From Collinsella sp. (GTDB taxonomy: Bacteria; Actinomycetota; Coriobacteriia; Coriobacteriales; Coriobacteriaceae), in the NCBI GenBank assembly GCA_022728415.1, contig JAIJJM010000152.1:1-5810 (forward strand): a stretch of 5,810 nt of DNA, given 5' to 3'. The notes below the pieces were generated by a model. It searched no databases. It was given only the letters and a program-made list of their open reading frames with translations, and was not told the origin of the DNA. This document shows positions 1 to 4,759 of the stretch, piece after piece. Numbering within the stretch: the first letter of the stretch is position 1; each line of letters opens with the position of its first letter. The position numbers and the translations under genes are program-made.

Positions 1-143
1 GCGACGTCCTTCATCCACAGGTCCAATGCCGCGCGCTCCTTCGTCATGCCGCGAGGCCACAGACGGTCGACCAGCACGCGATACCCGTCCGGCGCCTCCG
101 GCGACTCATATATCCGTTTGATTGCGATGCCCATGCGTCCCAT
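1..143 (-). CDS. DUF488 family protein, 5' part only (runs off the left edge)
   Basis: Reading leftward from an ATG at 143 gives about 47 residues containing the segment [20 protein letters not shown] followed by LWPRG and [12 protein letters not shown]. This is the conserved N-terminal signature of DUF488 proteins, small cytoplasmic proteins of about 120 residues whose biochemical role is not established. The rest of the gene lies outside the window. The start is uncertain: ATG at 134 would place the IKR motif nearer the N-terminus, as is usual in the family, and a TTG at 170 is also in frame. No strong ribosome binding site marks any of them. The gene is transcribed away from the acetyltransferase gene at 328, so the DNA between them, including the inverted repeat at 189-255, is a divergent intergenic region. 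Family assignment is confident; start is not. Confidence 0.85.
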   Translation of the reverse strand, partial: MGRMGIAIKRIYESPEAPDGYRVLVDRLWPRGMTKERAALDLWMKDV

Positions 144-188
144 GATTGGCTTGCGCCCGCGGGATGTCAAGCGTACATAACGCAACGG

Positions 189-255
189 GATGCCAAAACT
201 TGGAGATACGACCGTTTTCGGTGGGAAAGGCCCCCTATCTGCGAGTTTTGGCATC
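189..255. repeat. Long imperfect inverted repeat (hairpin element) between divergent genes
   Basis: GATGCCAAAACT at 189-200 is an exact reverse complement of AGTTTTGGCATC at 244-255. Pairing continues inward through a G-T wobble, a G-C pair and one mismatch to AGATA (204-208) against TATCT (236-240). The arms are therefore about 20 bp with one mismatch, enclosing 27 bases. The loop contains a small hairpin, ACCG-TTTT-CGGT (211-222), and a G-run facing a C-run (223-235). A competing hairpin, GCGAG/CTCGC (241-245 with 255-259), uses part of the right arm. The element lies upstream of the likely promoter of the gene at 328, so it need not be transcribed with it. A REP- or MITE-like intergenic repeat, a bidirectional terminator-like structure or an operator are all possible; the sequence does not decide. 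Confidence 0.75.
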
Positions 256-279
256 TCGCCGCACGACCCGCTGATACGG

Positions 280-288
280 TGTTATCCT
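280..288 (+). promoter_or_regulatory. Candidate extended -10 promoter for the acetyltransferase at 328
   Basis: TGTTATCCT reads as an extended -10 element (TG-N-TATCCT) about 40 bases before the ATG at 328. No convincing -35 hexamer lies 16-18 bases upstream, which is tolerable for an extended -10. Transcription would begin near 295 and give a leader of about 33 bases containing the ribosome binding site GAGAGGAA at 315-322. This is an inference from motif shape only. Confidence 0.35.
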
Positions 289-327
289 TGTCCGTACCCG
301 ACGGGCAAACGAACGAGAGGAATCGCC

Positions 328-966
328 ATGAACACCATCGAGACCGAACGACTGCTGCTGCGCCCTTGGAAGGTCAATGACGCGGCTGAGGCGGCATCGC
401 TGTTCCGGTATGCCAGCGACCCGGAAATCGGGCTGAGATGCGGCTGGCCGCCACACACCAGCGTCGAGGGCAGCATGCATGACATACGCAATATCCTCGC
501 GGTCGAAAACAACTGGGCCATTACCATCAAGGGCGGCGCGCCGAACAGCAACGCGCCTGTGGGCAGCATCGCGCTCAAGCCCGTCAGCCAGCGCACCGCC
601 GACGCCGTTGCCTCCGATCCTGAACTCACCAAACGCTACGGCAAGTACCTTGGCGACAGCGCGCTGGAACTCGGATACTGGATCGGCCGGCCGTTCTGGG
701 GTAAGGGATACATGCCCGAGGCATTGACCGCCGTGCTCGGCTACGCCTTCGACACGCTGCGCAAGGACGCGGTATGGGGCGGCCACTACGCCGAGAACAC
801 GCAATCCGGGCGAGTTCAGGCCAAGTGCGGCCTGCACGTCGTCGCCGAGTCGAAACAGGATTATTTCCCGCTCATCGACCGTCACTATGACTGCGTCTAC
901 CGCATCATCACCGCGGGCGAATGGCGCGATGCCGAACACCGGCAGATGGCGAGGATGATCGCCTGA
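328..966 (+). CDS. GNAT N-acetyltransferase, RimJ/RimL type
   Basis: A 212-residue cytoplasmic GNAT enzyme, expected to move an acetyl group from acetyl-CoA to an amine. The N-terminus ETERLLLRPW is the typical opening of the RimJ/RimL branch. ELGYWIGRPFWGKGYMPEAL (114-133) contains the acetyl-CoA pyrophosphate-binding loop, and the segment at 155-170, containing AENTQSGRVQAKCGL, matches the family's usual C-terminal helix. An insertion of about 29 residues (84-112) lies between the central strand and the GYWIG motif. The substrate cannot be read from sequence: RimL-like members acetylate protein N-termini, others small molecules. The ATG at 328 is chosen because GAGAGGAA sits at 315-322 and the family motif begins there. 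The frame stays open back to 190, but that stretch is the inverted repeat and promoter region and has no acetyltransferase character. A second GNAT gene follows 44 bases downstream with its own promoter. Confidence 0.9.
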   Translation: MNTIETERLLLRPWKVNDAAEAASLFRYASDPEIGLRCGWPPHTSVEGSMHDIRNILAVENNWAITIKGGAPNSNAPVGSIALKPVSQRTADAVASDPELTKRYGKYLGDSALELGYWIGRPFWGKGYMPEALTAVLGYAFDTLRKDAVWGGHYAENTQSGRVQAKCGLHVVAESKQDYFPLIDRHYDCVYRIITAGEWRDAEHRQMARMIA

Positions 967-997
967 TTCACGAACGGGCGTCTCTGCGGCAACGGCA

Positions 998-1003
998 TAT
1001 AAT
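998..1003 (+). promoter_or_regulatory. Perfect -10 box (TATAAT) for a leaderless transcript
   Basis: TATAAT at 998-1003 is followed by seven bases and then the ATG at 1011. With the usual distance from -10 to the transcription start, the first transcribed base would be at or beside the A of the start codon. There is no ribosome binding site in the seven-base gap. The -35 region, around 975-980, is GC-rich and does not resemble TTGACA. Leaderless transcripts with this geometry are common in actinobacteria. Confidence 0.6.
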
Positions 1004-1010
1004 ACAAGAC

Positions 1011-1499
1011 ATGACGACCCGCATTGTTCCCATCGAGCCGCAGTGGTTCATGCAGAAGGCCGAAGTCCAATCGCGTACATGGCGCGAGCTCAATCAGGGG
1101 CATATCCCGCAGGACATCGTGGATGCGATCACCCCGGCATTCGCACTCAAGCTGACCCGTGGCCACGCCGCCGACCCCAACCAGGTTGTGCTGATCGCGT
1201 TGGCTGACGACCGTGTGGTCGGATTCATCGAACTGCTGCGCACTCCGCGGTCCCCGATCAATCGGCCCGAGGCCGCGGAACTGGCGTCATTGTACGTGTT
1301 GGAATCCGAGCATCGTCACGGAGTCGGCCGCGCTCTGGTCGAAGCCGGACGGCAGGCAGTCGGCAACGACCGGCTCGTCTTGTGGGTCGTCGGTTTCAAC
1401 ACCAACGCTCAGGGATTCTACCGACACATCGGATTCCACGAGACCGGACTGACCCAGACCGAGGATATGGGGCCGGAACTCGAAATGATCAACTACTAG
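1011..1499 (+). CDS. GNAT N-acetyltransferase, RimI-like
   Basis: A 162-residue single-domain GNAT protein. VVLIALADDRVVGFIELLRT (59-78) is the central strand pair, and LASLYVLESEHRHGVGRALV (91-110) is motif A with the acetyl-CoA binding loop HRHGVGRA. LVLWVVGFNTNAQGFYRHIG (122-141) supplies the conserved Asn and Phe-Tyr of motif B. Length and order are normal for the family, so the gene looks intact. The substrate is unknown. The ATG at 1011 is preferred over an in-frame ATG at 921, because 921 lies inside the upstream acetyltransferase gene and the added residues look non-native, while TATAAT sits seven bases before 1011. The gene follows another GNAT gene by 44 bases but probably has its own leaderless transcript. 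Its last 11 bases overlap the end of a decayed minus-strand reading frame. Confidence 0.9.
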   Translation: MTTRIVPIEPQWFMQKAEVQSRTWRELNQGHIPQDIVDAITPAFALKLTRGHAADPNQVVLIALADDRVVGFIELLRTPRSPINRPEAAELASLYVLESEHRHGVGRALVEAGRQAVGNDRLVLWVVGFNTNAQGFYRHIGFHETGLTQTEDMGPELEMINY

Positions 1500-1965
1500 C
1501 CGGCCGCTGGTCCAGCTGTCGTTCAAGCTGCTGCGCAAGACGCTGAACGTGAATGCGAGTGGCCTCGTTGGCGAAGTCTGCGCACGCCTTGCTGCCGTAC
1601 AGCGCCGCTCCACACGGATCGGCAAAGCGCGGGTCGCCGCACAGAGCGGAGCGGACGACGCCGAACGTGTCTGACAACGGCATGGCGGCCTGTTCCTTCC
1701 GCATCCTGCGGCACTTGGGCCTTGGCGGCCTTAGCCTTGATGTTCTTGTCCATAATCTGCGCGGCCAGCCGTTGCGCTTCCGGCGAATCCGACGTGACTC
1801 CCGTATCGAACAACCACCTCCATTGCTCGGCATCGGCGAGCAATGGAATCCTGCGACTGCCTCAGTCGGCTTTCGCGAATCCGTGAGAGCCGACTGCGCT
1901 CCTCCGCATCCAGCCGCGCCCATCGCTCGGCGGCCGCGACGCTGCCAACAGGATAGATCTTTACG
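1489..1965 (-). pseudogene. Decayed coding region; reading passes through three frames
   Basis: On the minus strand, protein-like sequence appears in three successive frames. About 1945-1850 reads AERWARLDAEERSRLSRIRE and continues basic and helical. About 1846-1690 reads LADAEQWRWLFDTGVTSDSP followed by EAQRLAAQIMDKNIKAKAAK. About 1680-1489 reads MPLSDTFGVVRSALCGDPRF, then ADPCGAALYGSKACADFANE and a helical tail ending in a TGA that overlaps the acetyltransferase stop. At least two frame changes are needed. The first switch lies in a perfect 11-bp hairpin (1819-1847). No start codon with context can be assigned, so the 5' limit is approximate. The third frame stays open to about 2319 but that extension runs through repeat DNA and looks non-coding. 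The protein is not recognised. A DSPEA motif followed by DPRF is faintly reminiscent of TipAS domains of MerR-type regulators, but this is weak. Confidence 0.5.
1819..1847. repeat. Perfect 11-bp hairpin inside the decayed gene
   Basis: TCCATTGCTCG at 1819-1829 and CGAGCAATGGA at 1837-1847 are exact reverse complements around a seven-base loop. The hairpin coincides with the point where the protein-like reading on the minus strand changes frame. It lacks a following T-run on either strand, so it is not a typical intrinsic terminator. Confidence 0.6.
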
Positions 1966-2093
1966 CGGCGTCAACCGCAAGACGCGACACGCGACGAGTC
2001 GAAAGATTTCGCCGTTCTCCCCCGATCCGGGACGAGAACACCGAACAAATATCATTCCCCTCCCGGCATGACCGACAATCAGATCATGCGGAC

Positions 2094-2141
2094 CGTACCA
2101 CACCAGGCCATTTTCACCCGAATATGACGTGGTGTGGCACG
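2094..2141. repeat. Inverted-arm unit 1 (CCACAC-N28-GTGTGG)
   Basis: CGTACCACACCA (2094-2105) faces TGGTGTGGCACG (2130-2141), with 11 of 12 positions complementary. The core CCACAC begins at 2098 and GTGTGG at 2132, 34 bases apart. The same 34-base separation recurs in the two units at 2211-2307. The 24 bases between the arms show no gene and no similarity to the cores of the other units. It lies on the 5' side of the decayed minus-strand gene, so operator or leader functions are possible, as is a dispersed intergenic repeat. Confidence 0.65.
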
Positions 2142-2170
2142 CGGCGGAATAACGGCGAAAGACGGCGAAT
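2141..2170. repeat. Three degenerate 10-bp tandem repeats
   Basis: GCGGCGGAAT, AACGGCGAAA and GACGGCGAAT follow one another without a gap, sharing a CGGCGAA core. The period of 10 is close to one helical turn. It sits between unit 1 and unit 2 of the CCACAC/GTGTGG repeats. Small and degenerate, so chance cannot be excluded. Confidence 0.4.
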
Positions 2171-2210
2171 GACAAAACGTTGCAAAATGGCGGTTCCGAT
2201 AAATCAACGC

Positions 2211-2307
2211 TGGCCACACCAGCGAATGTTAAGGAAAACATCGCATTGTGTGGCAGAACCGTTGCCACACAATGCCGATCTGGGTCATTTTCGCGCTGGT
2301 GTGGCCA
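2211..2307. repeat. 97-bp nested palindrome made of inverted-arm units 2 and 3
   Basis: Two exact inverted repeats share one centre at 2259. The outer pair is TGGCCACACCAGCG (2211-2224) with CGCTGGTGTGGCCA (2294-2307). The inner pair is GCATTGTGTGGCA (2243-2255) with TGCCACACAATGC (2263-2275) around a seven-base loop. Read as units, CCACAC at 2214 pairs with GTGTGG at 2248, and CCACAC at 2265 with GTGTGG at 2299, each 34 bases apart as in unit 1. The two 18-bp linkers (2225-2242 and 2276-2293) are unrelated when compared in mirrored orientation, although the arms are identical. The left arm can also fold alone as CGCTGG/CCAGCG (2208-2224). No T-run follows, so terminator function is unlikely on the plus strand. 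The tract lies downstream of the NUDIX gene and upstream of the decayed minus-strand gene. Confidence 0.8.
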
Positions 2308-2360
2308 TGCGCTCCTCATTCAGGTCTCAGCGTGACAATACTCGCGCACAGTGATGGGAT

Positions 2361-2981
2361 TCACTCGAACAGCGTCACCCAGTCGGGGTCGCGATGGGCC
2401 GCGAAGCACATGGCGATCTGCTCCGCGGTGTTTCTCGTCTCCGACAGCCGCGGCAACCGTCCCTCCTCGAAGTAGCGGATCTCCGTCGTCTCAATGTTGG
2501 GAGTGAAGCGACCATCGACGCGGCGGCACAGCACGAAGAACTTGAGCACCCCGTACGGGTAGGTCAGCGCATTGTGGTTGGCGCAGTCCTGCACCGCGAT
2601 GAGCCGCTCGGCCCGCACATCAAGCCCGGTCTCCTCCTTGACTTCCTTGACGGCATTGGACCGGACGGACTGGTCCTCATCGACCCATCCTCCGGGCAGC
2701 GACCACTCCCCGCTGTTCTCATGCGCCATAAGGATTCTGCCGCTCTCGTCGAAGATGGCTGCGCGAGTATCGAGTTTCGGCGTCGGGTATCCGGCGCTGA
2801 GCAGCCGGCGCATCTCTTCGGCCGGCACGTCGGCCTGCATGGCGAGCATGTCGACCGCTATCGCGCGGATGCGCTCGTAACGCTCCCGATCGAAGGGATC
2901 CTTGCAGTACGCCAATCCGGTCTGGGCCAGTGCCTGCAGCTCTTTGGCCTGCTCCAACAACGTGCGGTCTGCGGCGATCAT
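2361..2981 (-). CDS. NUDIX hydrolase with N-terminal Nudix_N region
   Basis: A 206-residue protein. Residues 1 to about 65 are a helical N-terminal region of the Nudix_N type, found on nucleoside-diphosphate-sugar or ADP-ribose pyrophosphatase-like enzymes. Residues 70-200 are the NUDIX fold. The Nudix box starts at G98 and reads GGWVDED, then Q104, then KEVKEETGL (112-120). The metal-binding E116/E117 and E113 are present, but the box's first Glu is Gln104 and the usual Arg is Lys112; from memory both changes are familiar in this subfamily, so activity is likely. Expected reaction: metal-dependent hydrolysis of a nucleoside diphosphate linked to another moiety; the substrate is unknown. The ATG at 2981 is supported by GGGAGG at 2998-2993, 11 bases upstream. 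A nitrilase-family remnant ends 28 bases upstream on the same strand, suggesting a former operon whose promoter is now lost. Confidence 0.88.
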   Translation of the reverse strand: MIAADRTLLEQAKELQALAQTGLAYCKDPFDRERYERIRAIAVDMLAMQADVPAEEMRRLLSAGYPTPKLDTRAAIFDESGRILMAHENSGEWSLPGGWVDEDQSVRSNAVKEVKEETGLDVRAERLIAVQDCANHNALTYPYGVLKFFVLCRRVDGRFTPNIETTEIRYFEEGRLPRLSETRNTAEQIAMCFAAHRDPDWVTLFE

Positions 2982-3009
2982 GGTCCGTCCGTCCTCCCAT
3001 CGTAAGGTC

Positions 3010-3303
3010 TCATATCCGTCTAAGCTCAGCCATTACGGCGTAATCGACCGTCAGCATGCCGATTCCCGGCTCAGTCTGCATCAGAGTATACCGCTCGGGC
3101 CGTCTCAGCCCCAGGAACGGACGCCGCTTGCGGGCCACCGCGGTCTGAGAAAGATCGATGTCGGCAATGATCAGTCGCTCTTGGCCGTCGGCCTCGCTGA
3201 TGACGTTGCCGTACGAATCCACTACTACTGATCGGCCGGCGAACGTCACGTCGCCCTCCTCGCCGACCCGGTTGCACATGACGATGGTCACCTGGTTCTG
3301 CAT
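3010..3303 (-). pseudogene. C-terminal remnant of a nitrilase-family carbon-nitrogen hydrolase
   Basis: About 97 residues read NQVTIVMCNRVGEEGDVTFA near the start, then GRSVVVDSYGNVISEADGQE and ADIDLSQTAVARKRRPFLGL with RRPERY. This is the C-terminal third of the nitrilase/amidohydrolase superfamily (full length usually 260-290 residues), resembling N-carbamoylputrescine amidase-like members. The catalytic Glu, Lys and Cys all lie N-terminal to this segment and are missing. The ATG at 3303 is probably an internal Met and not a true start, because homologues carry a long sequence before the NQV motif. The reading ends where an MFS transporter fragment on the opposite strand begins. A product from this segment would be catalytically inert. 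It ends 28 bases before the NUDIX gene. Confidence 0.8.
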
Positions 3304-3489
3304 AAGGAGGAGGCCGGCAAGGATCTCGGCATCCTCAACCTGGCCACCACGCTCGGCCAGACGGTGGGGCCCTCCATCGCCTCGGCGGTCAAGACCGTGA
3401 CCGGCACCTTTACGGCGGTATTTGCCATATCCATCGTCATGGCCCTGTGCACGGCCGGCTTCGTGCTGAGCCTTCGAAAAGTGCGATAG
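3301..3489 (+). pseudogene. C-terminal remnant of an MFS transporter
   Basis: The plus strand reads KEEAGKDLGILNLATTLGQT, then VGPSIASAV and a hydrophobic stretch FTAVFAISIVMALCTAGFVL ending in SLRKVR and a TAG at 3487-3489. This is the end of a major facilitator superfamily permease: the loop before transmembrane helix 11, the weakened helix 11, helix 12 and a basic cytoplasmic tail. MFS proteins are normally about 400 residues or more, so some 85 percent is absent. There is no start codon or ribosome binding site for this frame. The MFS-like sequence begins exactly where the nitrilase-like sequence on the other strand stops, which marks a deletion or recombination joint. Substrate unknown. 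Confidence 0.75.
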
Positions 3490-4028
3490 CCGTGACGGCT
3501 TGGATGAGATTCGAGAACTACGTTCTGATCACGCCTTGCCACCCATCATGTCAATCGCGCGCCCGTCACCTGTATTTGTCGCGAGTCGAACTGTCGCAAC
3601 GCGTCGCCTATCGATGCGAGCGATGCTGCCGAAACATACAGCCGACACGACATCGAACAAATGTTTGAGCATATTGATAGACTGCCGGTACTGCCGAGAT
3701 TCTGGAACGCTATCTGCCGAGTCTCGATCTGCTCAATGACTATGACACGGGCAATGCCTCCCAAGGGCGACGACGACGCCCTGCTCGCGGAAGGCAACGT
3801 CTTGACGGCAATGGCGCTGATGATCGCGCTATCCGCGCCCGCCGAGAAGGACACGATGATCGCCGTTGGTCGAGAACTTCCTCATACGCCATGAGGCAAA
3901 GAAGAGAGCCCACGCCACGCATCAGCAAGTTCGGCGACATTCTAGACCACCGTGACCATGACAGTCTTCTGCGCATGTGCGTCACCGAGGCCACGCTGCC
4001 GCACAAGCGCCGAGGCACGAATCCGGCC
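3490..4028. other. Stretch of about 540 bases without an intact gene
   Basis: No open frame here combines a plausible start, ribosome binding site and recognisable protein. Short open stretches occur on both strands but none resembles a known family over its length. The only protein-like trace is on the plus strand near 3604-3770, listed separately. The stretch lies between the MFS fragment and the minus-strand gene ending at 4029 and looks like decayed former coding DNA. I see no terminator with a T-run, no repeat array and no RNA gene in it. Confidence 0.5.
3604..3770 (+). pseudogene. Possible coding relic, weakly XpaC-like
   Basis: In one plus-strand frame, bases up to about 3688 read DAAETYSRHDIEQMFEHIDR. 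A shift of frame between 3681 and 3690 then gives GTAEILERYLPSLDLLNDYD. The combined pattern, an acidic helix followed by a segment resembling YLPTTLKLL, recalls the C-terminal part of XpaC-type proteins (5-bromo-4-chloroindolyl phosphate hydrolysis family). The frame change falls in a short duplication, ACTGCCG at 3681 and again at 3690. Stop codons block the second frame before the change. The similarity is from memory of a pattern and may be coincidental. Confidence 0.25.
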
Positions 4029-4457
4029 TCACACCAACGGTTCGCGTGCACGCAGTTCGCAGATGGCGCCGGTCTCCTTGCGCACCCATTCGGCTGCTTG
4101 CAACGCGGCGATGTTCCATAATGCGCATGGCACTCCGCCTAGGTCCGGGTGCGCTCCCCAGAACGTGAGGTCATCGACGTATGCGGTGATGACCGACCCC
4201 TCCGTGACGGGCATGATCGTGTGATACAAACGATCCGCCAACGTCGCCACGAATTCATTGGCCATCGCGAACGTATCGATGAGATGCCGTTCGGCGGTCA
4301 CCGGCGGGCCGACCAACTCCCAGGCTTCGACGTCCATCGCGCTCCAACGCGCAGCCTCGCCTTCCACTTCACGCTGCAATGAGACGAACAGCCTGGCGAA
4401 CTCATCCGAGGTCAGTCCCGTGACCCGGCGTCGGGTCGACAATTCAATCGGAGTCAT
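4029..4457 (-). CDS. Unrecognised 142-residue protein
   Basis: The frame has a clear start and protein-like composition. ATG at 4457 is preceded by AAAGGAA about ten bases upstream. The protein opens with MTPIELSTRRRVTGLTSDEF and is acidic to neutral, largely helical in character, with no signal peptide or transmembrane segment. Tryptophans are spread along it (W38, W46, W99, W113, W124). A mid-region HLIDTFAMANEFVATLADRL looks like an amphipathic helix, and AYVDDLTFWGAHPDLGGVPC contains several Asp and Gly that might form a site. I do not recognise a family. It follows the 63-residue gene on the same strand by 110 bases. A weak -10-like GATAAT (4498-4493) lies in that gap, so it may be transcribed separately. 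Confidence 0.65.
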   Translation of the reverse strand: MTPIELSTRRRVTGLTSDEFARLFVSLQREVEGEAARWSAMDVEAWELVGPPVTAERHLIDTFAMANEFVATLADRLYHTIMPVTEGSVITAYVDDLTFWGAHPDLGGVPCALWNIAALQAAEWVRKETGAICELRAREPLV

Positions 4458-4567
4458 CAGCTACCGTTCCTTTCGTTTCACCCACCCATACCATTATCGT
4501 CAAAAACAGCAGGCCCGGACTGACTGTAAGGTGATTGAGCAGCTGGACATCAGCTTCGGTTCTTGAA

Positions 4568-4759
4568 TCACAGCCACAGCGGCTTGACGAAATCCTCGCC
4601 GCTGAAACAGCCGGCGATGGCGTTGCATTCGACGACGAGTCGCGGATCGATGGCGAGCGTATGACATGAATCTTCGATCGCCGTCTCATGCTCGATGAGC
4701 TCGGCGCGACCGCCATGCGCGGCGACAAATTGCCTGATCACCTCATACTTGCCGTTCAT
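4568..4759 (-). CDS. Small 63-residue protein overlapping the GNAT-ASCH gene
   Basis: ATG at 4759 opens MNGKYEVIRQFVAAHGGRAE, followed by LIEHETAIEDSCHTLAIDPR and a short tail ending in VKPLWL. It begins inside the last codons of the GNAT-ASCH gene and overlaps it by 17 bases in another frame, an arrangement consistent with translational coupling. No strong ribosome binding site of its own is visible. The opening resembles the N-terminus of YbaK/ProX-type aminoacyl-tRNA deacylases (helix, then a strand with LIEHE), but those domains are about 150 residues and the later part does not match. It could therefore be a truncated relative or an unrelated small protein. The frame could be extended upstream, but those residues look non-native. 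Coding status is moderately likely. Confidence 0.5.
   Translation of the reverse strand: MNGKYEVIRQFVAAHGGRAELIEHETAIEDSCHTLAIDPRLVVECNAIAGCFSGEDFVKPLWL

Noticed and set aside
190..327. 46-residue N-terminal extension of the first acetyltransferase
   Set aside because: The extension translates the inverted repeat and promoter region, while a ribosome binding site and the family's N-terminal motif support the ATG at 328.
969..980. 12-base repeat CACGAACGGGCG shared with 5741-5752, both near GNAT gene starts
   Set aside because: About one chance 12-base match is expected in a window this size, and the position relative to the promoters differs.
2094..2307. CRISPR array or integron attC sites
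   Set aside because: The repeats alternate in orientation with uneven distances between units, there are no direct repeats with regular spacers, no cas or integrase gene, and no attC core sites.
2211..2307. Rho-independent terminator
   Set aside because: The stems are long but no T-run follows on the plus strand and the structure is far longer than usual; terminator function was not called.
1489..2319. Single 276-residue minus-strand gene
   Set aside because: Only its last 65 or so residues look protein-like. The first part runs through the CCACAC/GTGTGG repeats, and better coding signal switches to other frames in the middle.
2394..3005. 203-residue plus-strand frame
   Set aside because: It is a shadow of the NUDIX gene on the opposite strand, which carries a recognisable Nudix box.
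4444..4728. 94-residue minus-strand frame
   Set aside because: Serine- and arginine-rich frame-shadow composition. It overlaps both the 63-residue gene and the start of the 142-residue gene, which have better start context.
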